Positions 56,887 to 64,000 of a stretch of 64,000 nucleotides of DNA are shown in pieces (positions within the stretch are counted from its first letter, which is position 1; every line of letters starts with the position of its first letter). The stretch spans positions 744,001-808,000 of the forward strand of contig AP018318.1 in NCBI GenBank assembly GCA_003990705.1. The letters run 5' to 3'. Source of the DNA: Nostoc sp. HK-01 (lineage in GTDB: Bacteria; Cyanobacteriota; Cyanobacteriia; Cyanobacteriales; Nostocaceae). The notes under the pieces were generated by a model that did not search any database, was not told the origin of the DNA, and was given only the letters and a program-made list of their open reading frames with translations. The translations under genes and the position numbers were made by a program.

Positions 56887-56955
56887 TATTTAAGGATCAC
56901 AATGAGAAATGCTCTTGCTTTAGAGCATTTGTTTAATATTTCAGAAGTAATAGAG

Positions 56956-56995
56956 AAATACCCATAAATCTGGTAATAAGCGCTTATGGGTATTT
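56956..56995 (-). terminator. Hairpin after the DUF3727 gene
   Basis: Perfect 12-bp arms AAATACCCATAA/TTATGGGTATTT with a 16-base loop, about 190 bp beyond the DUF3727 stop. T-rich flanks on the minus strand fit a terminator, though it lies far from the stop. Confidence 0.55.
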
Positions 56996-57182
56996 TAGAT
57001 AATTGGTATTATTCAATTTTAACTAGGCGAGCAGAGCTTTGCTCTCCTATTTAGCGCCCAGAGAAAAATTGTTTTACGCGTTTTTTATGGAAAGTGCTTA
57101 AACTCCTGCGGAATTATGCTGATAAAAATTCGCAATTAAAAATCTAAGAATGTGATGTTTTTAATTTTGAATTTTTACAGTT

Positions 57183-57755
57183 TTATTCCACTTCGTTAAA
57201 AAGTTGTTCTTCTAGTAGTGGTTGTACTTGGCGAAATTCTTCTGGAGAGAGTAATTCTGGATTACCTTCTTTGGTAATCCTGGCAAAAAAGAGCAAGGGG
57301 TCGAGGGGGGTATAAATAGCATACTCCTGTTCTTCGTGATAGAAGCTGGCGAGTAACTGTAATTGCTCTGGCTCTAAATCTGTTTCGTCGTCTTCTATTT
57401 CTAATGTAAAAAGTTCCGACTCATCTACAGCAGGTAATTCACCAGCAACGGTTAAAGCGTAAGCTGTATTTTTGAGAATCAAGTTTTGCTCAGATAAGAC
57501 TGCTTGGGCGGTGCTAAAAATTTCGTCAAGGATGGCATCATCTTCTACTAAAACGGCTTCTTCTTCCTCGTCTTCACCTTCCCAAGCGAAAACTTCTATG
57601 GGTGAGTCCACAGGAAGAAGTAAGACGTATTCTTGCCCATCTACAGAGAGCGAATGTTCTATGTAACATTCGAGAGTTCGCCCTGTGTCATCAGTCAAGG
57701 TGATGGAAACTGTACGATCGCGATCGTTATCTTCAGAAAATGGAGAGGAAAACAT
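57183..57755 (-). CDS. DUF3727-family acidic protein
   Basis: The 190-residue protein is very acidic (long Asp/Glu runs) with YVLLLPVDSPIEVFAW and, in the second half, YAIYTPLDPLLFFARI, two related segments typical of the DUF1292-like/DUF3727 fold found in cyanobacteria and plastids. Function unknown. It lies 131 bp from ruvX on the same strand, and its conserved position beside ruvX suggests a housekeeping role. Confidence 0.85.
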   Translation of the reverse strand: MFSSPFSEDNDRDRTVSITLTDDTGRTLECYIEHSLSVDGQEYVLLLPVDSPIEVFAWEGEDEEEEAVLVEDDAILDEIFSTAQAVLSEQNLILKNTAYALTVAGELPAVDESELFTLEIEDDETDLEPEQLQLLASFYHEEQEYAIYTPLDPLLFFARITKEGNPELLSPEEFRQVQPLLEEQLFNEVE

Positions 57756-57886
57756 AGCCGATTAGTTAAACTTTAATCTTTACCCGCAACTGTGAAAATT
57801 GCTTTCCTGTGGAATGACAAATAATGTCAAGCCAATAGTTTCACATTCAGACACAACTACTAGGTAATTGCTTTCAGAATATCATG

Positions 57887-58360
57887 TCAAAAGCTATCCA
57901 TACTCGACAGCATCTTAACTGCGGTAGCTCGTCGAGCATCCAGCCATTGTTGTAAAATTAGTGCTGCTGCTTTGCGGTCAATTAAACCTTTATTCCGAGA
58001 TGGTGAGACTTTTTCTGCAATGAGCATTTGCTCTGCTTGATAAGAGGTTAAGCGCTCATCAACATATTCAATGGGTAGTTTGAGAGCCTTGCCCAGTCTA
58101 GTGGCAAATTTCTGCACTTGACGCGCCTGAAATCCCAAAGAGCCATCCATTGAATAAGGTAAACCAACTACTAAGATTTCTACCTCACGTTCATTAACTA
58201 TATTTTGGAATTGCTCAACATCGCGCTCAAAAGATGAGCGTTCAACTGTTGTAATTCCGGTCGCAATTAAACCAGTGCGATCGCATCCAGCTACGCCGAT
58301 GCGCTTGAGTCCGACATCTAATCCTAGTGCTGAAATATACTGCTTTGTGGTCATTGTCAT
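57887..58360 (-). CDS. ruvX: RuvX/YqgF Holliday-junction-resolvase-fold protein
   Basis: The RNase-H fold core is clear: SALGLDVGLKRIGVAGCDRTG, ILVVGLPYSMDGSLG, PIEYVDERLTSYQAEQML, IDRKAAALILQQWLD. YqgF processes the 5' end of 16S rRNA and can cut Holliday junctions in vitro. The 157 residues include a short tail. It starts at ATG 58360 and is the first gene of the ruvX-DUF3727-YqeG run. Confidence 0.94.
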   Translation of the reverse strand: MTMTTKQYISALGLDVGLKRIGVAGCDRTGLIATGITTVERSSFERDVEQFQNIVNEREVEILVVGLPYSMDGSLGFQARQVQKFATRLGKALKLPIEYVDERLTSYQAEQMLIAEKVSPSRNKGLIDRKAAALILQQWLDARRATAVKMLSSMDSF

Positions 58361-58453
58361 AAGTTTTGAGTGACTTCGGCTTGAGCGCTCAGTCGAACGC
58401 TAAGTAGTGAGTGCTGCGTCATATATTCTTTCTTTACTATCCTGTTGATTTCA

Positions 58454-59692
58454 CTACTTTTCCTGCTGACCATCTACGGATTCATTTTGGCAAGAGGCTT
58501 CAATGTTACAGTTGTTGCACTTAAAGGTAATAGGCTCTGATTTAGTTGGCACTGGTATATCTGAGGATTGTGGCTGTACTGTTTTTGCCCAAGACATACC
58601 ACCTGGAATTGGCTTACGCGCTGGTTGCAAACCTTGCAGTACATCAGTCCATTGAATGCCTTCTAGGGAGACAAATTTTGATTCTCGGAGTTTGTGCCAC
58701 ACTGAGCGAGACATGATCAAAGTGTGTTCAGTGCGTTTCGCACCAATCCGTTCTAAATATTCTTCTCGTTCTGGCTGGTAGTCTAAAGAAGCCAGCCGCA
58801 AACCCTGTTGGGGAAAGTCTTGTGCTATCCGCGCCAATTGCGACAGCAATTCTGGATACAACCAAGTGTATGCAGGATGAACTGTCAGCGTAGCTACATG
58901 AGGAGTTTCACCTTTGCGGTCAAGCTGCACTTGAAAATAGCCAATTGCGGCTTTGCGTTGAGGTTCAAACACATAACCACTGACAACTTCAGTTTTGGTT
59001 ATCCACTGCTTGACTGCATCAGTTAATGCTCCGAACAAGCTGGTTTTAAAATCGCGGGTGTTGCGGTCAAATACCTGACGCACTAAAGGCGGCATAGATG
59101 CTGTATCTAGTTGATAGAGCAACTGAGCATCTGCGTTACTGACTGGGAGCAAGTTAGGTAAATCTGGTTCTGCTTGTGCTAATTCCGCTAGTAAATCAGC
59201 TTCAATTTTCCAGTATGTAATTTCTGCTAGACGTTGAAATCCATTTTGCCGATACAGTGCAAGGGCATCGACATCATTAATATTTACTTCTAATAACCAA
59301 GTCCGAGCTTCTAAAATCGACTCAAAACAGTGACGCAACAATTGTGAGCCAATTCCTTGCTTATCCGCGGTGCGATCTAGCAGCACCCGATCAATGCGCC
59401 AAGTACTACGGGTGCGGTTAAATGGTGACACCTGAATCATGCCTAAAAGCATCCGTCCCTGTTCAGCTACGAATGCACAGAAACGATACTGTAGGGGATT
59501 AGGAAACCAACTCAAAAATTTGAGTAATCCATACCAGCGACGCAGCGATTGCATCTGATGGTTGGCACAACTAGACTCGTTAGGAGTCATTGCGGTGAAT
59601 GACTCTTGAGTTAATCGCTCAATTCCATCCAGATCCCGAAAGTGGACTGGCCGGATGACAACGCTGAGATTTCGAGGAAGTAATGAAGTCAT
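58454..59692 (-). CDS. GNAT-family acetyltransferase protein with Cys-rich tail
   Basis: The N-terminal half holds a GNAT domain (VVIRPVHFRDLDGIERLTQESF; DRTADKQGIGSQLLRHCF is the acetyl-CoA loop Q/RxxGxG/A; LALYRQNGFQRL). The second half resembles a degenerate GNAT (ATLTVHPAYTWLYPELLSQL). The last 25 residues have CNNCNIEASC, possibly metal-binding. The acceptor is unknown. It is 94 bp upstream of the ruvX start and on the same strand. Confidence 0.85.
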   Translation of the reverse strand: MTSLLPRNLSVVIRPVHFRDLDGIERLTQESFTAMTPNESSCANHQMQSLRRWYGLLKFLSWFPNPLQYRFCAFVAEQGRMLLGMIQVSPFNRTRSTWRIDRVLLDRTADKQGIGSQLLRHCFESILEARTWLLEVNINDVDALALYRQNGFQRLAEITYWKIEADLLAELAQAEPDLPNLLPVSNADAQLLYQLDTASMPPLVRQVFDRNTRDFKTSLFGALTDAVKQWITKTEVVSGYVFEPQRKAAIGYFQVQLDRKGETPHVATLTVHPAYTWLYPELLSQLARIAQDFPQQGLRLASLDYQPEREEYLERIGAKRTEHTLIMSRSVWHKLRESKFVSLEGIQWTDVLQGLQPARKPIPGGMSWAKTVQPQSSDIPVPTKSEPITFKCNNCNIEASCQNESVDGQQEK

Positions 59693-59915
59693 TTTGATTC
59701 AAGCGGCCATGTAGCCTTAACTAACTGCTCTTGGGTGGAACTGATGCAATAATAATTTTAACGGCTTTCCGTTGTGGGCTATTGCTTCAAAAGGTTGATT
59801 TTGGTGATTAAATATTTAAAAAAGCAAAAAAAGCAGATTTGATGAGTGCGCTATAGGCGTTAACCCAACAATACCTGCTTTTATTTTATTTGACTTTTAG
59901 TTAAATTTCCTATAT

Positions 59916-60122
59916 TTACAAACCTTGCCGAGAAATTAACTTTTCAAAGTTGGCTTGGGTTTGATGGAGGAGTTGTTGTCTACTATCTTCTACGGTATGG
60001 TGGAGGGTTGGAACCAGATTGCGAGCTTGTAGAGTCATGTGCAGCTGTAAGTGGGCGACATATTCACTAAAATCTTCGTTTTGTACAGCTTTGCCCGTGA
60101 GTAAGTTGGATTCCATTGCCAC
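59916..60122 (-). CDS. Small hypothetical protein, 68 residues
   Basis: A ribosome site AAGGAG lies six bases before GTG 60122, so I choose this start over an ATG at 60170 which would add 16 residues; an ATG two codons later is the alternative. The product has a short N-terminal part and one long amphipathic helix (HLQLHMTLQARNLVPTLHHTVEDSRQQLLHQTQANFEKLI). No family recognised. It lies 102 bp downstream of the response-regulator gene on the same strand. Confidence 0.7.
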   Translation of the reverse strand: MAMESNLLTGKAVQNEDFSEYVAHLQLHMTLQARNLVPTLHHTVEDSRQQLLHQTQANFEKLISRQGL

Positions 60123-60223
60123 TGTGTTCTCCTTATAGCGCTGTTGCTTCACATCATCAAAACTTATCATGTTGCTCGGATTACCTTTTTATTTTGCAAT
60201 GAAGTTTAACGGTTGTTTGCAAT

Positions 60224-60898
60224 CTACTCTCGTAGGACGTAGCCAACACCGCGGACTGTTTGAATCAGGCGCTTTTCTTGATTGATTTCGAGTTTGAGGC
60301 GCAAGTAACGGACATAAACTTCGATAATGTTGGAATCGCCCATGAAGTCGTAACCCCAGACTTCTTCTAAAATGCGATCGCGGGTAATTACCTGTCGGGG
60401 ATGGGAAAGTAAATAATCGAGCAAGTCAAATTCTTTGGCGGTTAATTCAATTAATCTGTCACCGCGATAAACTTCTCTAGTCCGGCGATTTAAGCTGAGA
60501 TCTTCAAATTCTAAGATATCGGCTGCGTCTGCTTCTTGATTGCGACGCAGATGAGCGCGGACTCTGGCTAAGAGTTCTTCAACGCTAAACGGTTTTACTA
60601 CATAATCATCAGCACCAGCATCTAAACCGGCAACGCGATCGCTGACTTCATCTTTAGCAGTTAATAATATTACTGGGACTTTATCACCAGTACTCCGTAG
60701 GCGACGACAAATTTCTAATCCTGATAACCCAGGTAACATCCAATCTAAAATAACTAAATCTGGATGTAACTCCCGCGCTGCAGTCAGCGCAGTTAATCCA
60801 TCGTAGGCGACACTGACTTGATAACCTTCGTAATTCAGTTCCAATTCGATAAATCGCGCCAGTTTGACCTCATCTTCTACAAGTAAGATGTGTGTCAT
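60224..60898 (-). CDS. OmpR-family response regulator, NrrA/Rre37-like
   Basis: The receiver domain has the phospho-acceptor Asp52 (VILDWMLPG) and Lys102 (VVKPF); the winged-helix output domain has [20 protein letters not shown] and the C-terminal [15 protein letters not shown]. Its start ([20 protein letters not shown]) resembles NrrA/Rre37, the cyanobacterial nitrogen- and sugar-metabolism regulators; I offer this as likely but cannot separate it from other OmpR members by eye. No histidine kinase gene is adjacent. Confidence 0.93.
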   Translation of the reverse strand: MTHILLVEDEVKLARFIELELNYEGYQVSVAYDGLTALTAARELHPDLVILDWMLPGLSGLEICRRLRSTGDKVPVILLTAKDEVSDRVAGLDAGADDYVVKPFSVEELLARVRAHLRRNQEADAADILEFEDLSLNRRTREVYRGDRLIELTAKEFDLLDYLLSHPRQVITRDRILEEVWGYDFMGDSNIIEVYVRYLRLKLEINQEKRLIQTVRGVGYVLRE

Positions 60899-61301
60899 AT
60901 TGATGATTTTAATGATTTCAGCAAGGTAAGGCAGTAATTGATACAGACTGAGAACCAGTTCGACACATATCTAATTAGTTCTAAAATAGCTTAGTATAGA
61001 TTGAAGCAGATAACAAGTGTGCGTCTGTAATTACCGATAGCTGCTGTTTGTGACTTTCAAAGTTTAACAATAAACAGTTACATCTTCACCACATTCATCA
61101 GTAAGATAACACAGCGCTCGAAAACGCAGACTTACTAGTGGCTGATACAACAACAAGGTTCAGATAAGAATATTTAACCGCCGATGTACTTTAATAGACA
61201 TCTCTGGAAAAGATTGTAGAGACGTTTCATGAAACGTCTCTACAAGGGTTCTAAGAAACGCACATTTAATTTTCAAAGATGTCGAATAACAAATGACAAC
61301 T
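60899..61301. other. Promoter region of the response regulator with palindromic repeat
   Basis: The 400-bp gap is non-coding. No clear NtcA site (GTA-N8-TAC) was found. At 61214-61245 sits a perfect 15-bp palindrome, described separately. Confidence 0.5.
61214..61245. repeat. Perfect 15-bp palindrome (TTGTAGAGACGTTTC)
   Basis: TTGTAGAGACGTTTC at 61214-61228 and GAAACGTCTCTACAA at 61231-61245, two bases apart. A related TAGAGACGCTGCAAGGCAAC-like element at 63450-63475 suggests a dispersed palindromic family, common in Nostoc-type genomes. It may end the aminotransferase transcript at 61302. Confidence 0.7.
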
Positions 61302-62468
61302 CTAAATGTGAGTCCGCACAAATTTTTCTAACCTATCTAATCCCTTTTCGATTGTGGTTAAATCAGTGGCGTAGGAAAGACGAATGTTATTATCTGCACC
61401 AAAGGCAATTCCAGGAATGACTGCAACTTGATGTTCTTCAATCAAAGCGTTGCAAAAGTCTAAGGATTTCAGTCCGGTTTTGCTGATGTCGGGAAACAGA
61501 TAAAAAGCACCATCTGGTTTGGGACAATTCAGTCCAGGAATGGCGTTGATTCTCTCTAGCATAACTTGTCGCCGTTTGGTGAAAGCTGCCAGCATTTCGG
61601 CTACACAGTCTTGAGATTCTTGTAAGGCTGCGATCGCCCCATATTGAGCAAAGGTACAAACATTAGATGTACTATGCCCTTGTATGGAATTGGCGGCTTT
61701 AATAATTTCTATTGGCCCAGCTAAGTAACCCAAGCGCCAACCTGTCATAGAGTAAGCTTTAGCAAAGCCGTTACTAATAAAGGTACGTTCAAAAATTTCT
61801 TGACCGAGAGAACCAATACTAATGTGTTCTGCACCGTCGTAGAGAATTTTTTCGTAAATCTCATCGGAAACTACATAGATATCTGCATCAACTACTACTT
61901 GCGCCAAAGCTTTAATTTCCTCTGGCGTGTATACCATCCCTGTTGGGTTAGATGGAGAATTGAGGACAAATAACTTAGTTTTAGGGGTAATGGCTTGGCG
62001 CAGTTGTTCCGGTGTAATTTTATAGCCTGTGGAAGCATCAGTGTTGACAATTACTGATACACCACCTGCCAAAGTTACCATTTCGGGATAACTCAGCCAA
62101 TAGGGAGCCGGAATAATTACCTCATCACCTGGATCGATGAGTGACAAGATCAAGTTGTACAAAGAATGTTTACCGCCATTGGTGACGATGACATTTTCTG
62201 CTTTGTAATCTAAACCGTTATCAGTTTTCAGCTTTTGGGCGATCGCTTCCCTTAACTTTGGTTCTCCAGCTGCGGGGCCATACTTGGTTTTGCCTTCTTC
62301 CAAAGCTTTTGCTGCTGCGGCTTTAATATGCGCTGGTGTGTCAAAATCCGGTTCGCCAGCGCTAAAACTACAAACATCTATACCTTCTGCCTTCATGGCC
62401 TTAGCTTTAGCTGCGATCGCTAAGGTTAAAGAAGGTTTTACCTGACTTACTCTTGCTGCCAGTTTCAT
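61302..62468 (-). CDS. PLP-dependent aspartate-type aminotransferase
   Basis: The class I fold is clear: Lys237 in [16 protein letters not shown] is the PLP lysine, Asn174 ([10 protein letters not shown]), Asp202/Tyr205 (SDEIYEKI), and NIRLSYATD carries the Arg that binds the substrate carboxylate. Its 388 residues, with [13 protein letters not shown] near the start, match cyanobacterial aspartate/prephenate aminotransferases (class I gamma-like). It makes aspartate, and possibly arogenate. ATG 62468. Confidence 0.94.
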   Translation of the reverse strand: MKLAARVSQVKPSLTLAIAAKAKAMKAEGIDVCSFSAGEPDFDTPAHIKAAAAKALEEGKTKYGPAAGEPKLREAIAQKLKTDNGLDYKAENVIVTNGGKHSLYNLILSLIDPGDEVIIPAPYWLSYPEMVTLAGGVSVIVNTDASTGYKITPEQLRQAITPKTKLFVLNSPSNPTGMVYTPEEIKALAQVVVDADIYVVSDEIYEKILYDGAEHISIGSLGQEIFERTFISNGFAKAYSMTGWRLGYLAGPIEIIKAANSIQGHSTSNVCTFAQYGAIAALQESQDCVAEMLAAFTKRRQVMLERINAIPGLNCPKPDGAFYLFPDISKTGLKSLDFCNALIEEHQVAVIPGIAFGADNNIRLSYATDLTTIEKGLDRLEKFVRTHI

Positions 62469-62687
62469 TCTTACTTATTCTTTGGCAAATCTCTCACTTA
62501 TTTAAGGATATCCCAGAAACTCTACCGAGTTTTGCCTTTGGGTGAATTCCTTTGCATCTGTGTGTGCATCACAGAAATCTCGCAAAATTCTGTGGCTAAT
62601 CACACGCATTTAAATTTCTTTAATTGTCTGTACATTTTTACCTCCCTATGAAGCTAGATATTATGTTTTGAGTCTATCATCCAAAAA

Positions 62688-63350
62688 TTAATCGCTAAAC
62701 ATTTGCACTGCATAAATTTGACCAGTTTTACCAACAGCAATACCATAGCCAAATTTTTTGTATTCACGGGTGAGGAGGTTGGTGCGGTGGTTGTTGCTGT
62801 ACATCCAACTGCGTTGAAAATTTTCGACTGTGCTGTAAGTTAGCCCTAAACCTTGGACACTATCTTTAATAATATTTTCGCCAACTCCGACACGCCGATT
62901 ACCACTAACGGCAATATAGCGATCGCGGGGATTTTTCCCATCGAGGGAAATATGATTAAAATATTGCTGCTCCAGCATATCTTGGGCGTGGAGTTTTGCG
63001 GCTAATGAAAGTAAAGCGTCGGCTTTGAGAGGTTTTAAATTATTGAGGGTGCGATCGCGATTTACCAATTCTAAGGCAAACTGTCTCAACTCTGGCTCAT
63101 CACGCAACTGTTGGGCATTCCAAATGGTAACTTTTGGCTGGCCAATTTTCCAATCAGCGCCACCATTCCCGTTATAAAGACCTTGTTTTAGCAGTCCAAA
63201 GGGAGAAAGTTCTGTCCAAAAATAATTAATATCCACTGGGTGTCCCCGCAAAGCCTGGTGGATGAAATAGGTAGTTGGCCTAAATGCTAAAACTACCGTA
63301 AATAAAACAACGTATCTCCACCAAATGTTGACTTTGCTCTTTGTATCCAT
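62688..63350 (-). CDS. CAP/SCP-domain membrane-anchored protein
   Basis: One membrane segment (VVLFTVVLAFRPTTYFI, residues about 13-30) precedes the CAP domain: LALELVNRDRTLNNLKPLK, SLAAKLHAQDMLEQQYFNHISLDG, GENII, SNNHRTNLLTREYKKFGYGIA. The His and Glu that mark the CAP site are visible. Bacterial CAP proteins are thought to bind or act on surface ligands; the role is unknown. ATG 63350. Confidence 0.88.
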   Translation of the reverse strand: MDTKSKVNIWWRYVVLFTVVLAFRPTTYFIHQALRGHPVDINYFWTELSPFGLLKQGLYNGNGGADWKIGQPKVTIWNAQQLRDEPELRQFALELVNRDRTLNNLKPLKADALLSLAAKLHAQDMLEQQYFNHISLDGKNPRDRYIAVSGNRRVGVGENIIKDSVQGLGLTYSTVENFQRSWMYSNNHRTNLLTREYKKFGYGIAVGKTGQIYAVQMFSD

Positions 63351-63449
63351 TGTCTTGATTCAAGGTTAGGGATGCACAAACCACTAAACTAGTTTTACAT
63401 CTGCGTACTAACTAATTACGTAAAAATTTAGCACTTGTTTAACCTTGAT

Positions 63450-63475
63450 AGAGACGCTGCAAGGCAACGCCTCTA
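63450..63475. repeat. TAGAGACGC...GCGCCTCTA-type palindromic element
   Basis: TAGAGACG and CGCCTCTA face each other across about ten bases, an imperfect member of the same family as 61214-61245. It sits directly after the stop of the last gene in the window and may act as its terminator. Confidence 0.6.
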
Positions 63476-63482
63476 TGATTTC

Positions 63483-64000
63483 TCAACCACCGACATGGAT
63501 TCCTGGTCGCCTATGGGGATTTTTTTCGGCGCGACGCAGTACTTCACGGGTAACTACAGCAATATCACCTTCACCAAATAAAATAAACCGCAGTAAATAT
63601 TGGATGGGATTTCCTTCCACCCAGCCGAAATAAGCGTGCGGAATTTTACCAGTTTGGTCACGAATATACAGTAGCAAAGCGGCGATCGCATTGGGTACTG
63701 CGGCACTTTCAGCCCGCAAAATTCGATAATCACCAACTTGTACACCTTTGACTCGAATCACATCAGTAAAATCTGACGCATCAGATATCAAAATTTCTAG
63801 AAAGATCACTGGATCTGTCGGCGGAATGTGGTTATCTTCCCGTACCTCTTTTTCCTTTAACAAATATTCTTGTTCATCACCCACATTTAATCGATTAGCA
63901 ATGATGCGGATTGCACCTTGGCTTTCTTCAGCAATGAATTGGCGGGCATTTTCATCAACTTCTATTTGTTCTACTCGCAGTTCTGTGGAGCGCCAAACGC
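63483..64000 (-). CDS. C-terminal part of a probable APC-type amino-acid transporter
   Basis: The frame runs open from the window end to a stop at 63483 (172 codons); no start is inside, although GTG/ATG codons exist. The visible part is a soluble tail: ILISDASDFTDVIRVKGVQVGDY, AVPNAIAALLLYIRDQTGK, PHAYFGWVEGNP and EVLRRAEKNPHRRPGIHVGG. I recall this tail from large cyanobacterial APC-superfamily permeases, but this is only partly certain. The membrane part would lie outside the window. Confidence 0.6.
   Translation of the reverse strand, partial: VWRSTELRVEQIEVDENARQFIAEESQGAIRIIANRLNVGDEQEYLLKEKEVREDNHIPPTDPVIFLEILISDASDFTDVIRVKGVQVGDYRILRAESAAVPNAIAALLLYIRDQTGKIPHAYFGWVEGNPIQYLLRFILFGEGDIAVVTREVLRRAEKNPHRRPGIHVGG

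Noticed and set aside
60899-61301. NtcA site (GTA-N8-TAC) before the NrrA-like regulator
   Set aside because: Several GTA triplets exist but none has TAC at the right distance.

Overview
The window is chromosomal DNA of a cyanobacterium, most probably a filamentous Nostocales (Nostoc/Anabaena/Calothrix type). Evidence seen directly: very frequent HIP1 octamers (GCGATCGC), a full psbA gene, heptanucleotide short tandem repeats (ACTTCAT-, ACTCAGC-, TCAATGG-like) and REP-like palindromes between genes, GC content around 40 %, and many cyanobacteria-typical families (Uma2 nucleases, lumen-type pentapeptide proteins, CHASE2, CHAT, DUF928, PEP-CTERM). No tRNA, rRNA, CRISPR array or intact insertion sequence was recognised.

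Layout. 1-6.7 kb: housekeeping and small conserved genes (Lin0512 family, lumenal/periplasmic pentapeptide protein, YraN nuclease with an unusual repeat insert, queA, TPR protein, FemAB-like protein, RibD-like reductase). 7-12.1 kb: a Cache-type sensor kinase, a PEP-CTERM protein preceded by a textbook Pho box, and a convergent Tat-exported PhoX-family protein, so probably a phosphate-stress pocket. 12.4-20 kb: the most intriguing block, made of a DUF928 exported protein, a CHASE2 transmembrane sensor with three short tail repeats, a small winged-helix protein, a ParA/MinD-like ATPase with a variant P-loop, and a convergent 1175-residue TPS-type haemagglutinin fused to a CHAT caspase-like protease. 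20.2-26.3 kb: accessory metabolism (HAD phosphatase, EamA exporter, GFA protein, GST, TauD-like dioxygenase, an SDR without its catalytic Tyr/Lys) and an outer-membrane barrel.

26.4-36 kb: envelope and membrane functions (murJ, second pentapeptide protein with an 87-bp tandem repeat over its start, LytR-CpsA-Psr protein, mannose-1-phosphate guanylyltransferase, yidD, ABC1 kinase, two-gene ABC-2 exporter). 36-42 kb: chaperone operon region grpE, dnaK, dnaJ, a TusA-like gene and rsgA, all on the minus strand, the last three overlapping. 42.4-46.9 kb: type IV pilus motor genes pilB, pilT, pilC. 47-51.4 kb: a saccharopine-dehydrogenase-like protein, an orphan HsdR-type nuclease and two abutting Uma2 nucleases. 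51.8-53 kb: psbA encoding the Glu130 (high-light type) D1, with promoter and strong terminator. 53-64 kb: double-headed peptide-type ABC ATPase, proB, YqeG phosphatase, DUF3727 protein, ruvX, a GNAT protein, an OmpR-type regulator resembling NrrA/Rre37, an aspartate-type aminotransferase, a CAP-domain protein and the C-terminal part of a probable APC-type transporter cut by the window edge.

Functions are assigned from recognised motifs and family knowledge without database searches; the CHASE2-ParA-CHAT block is put forward as a candidate system, not as an established one.
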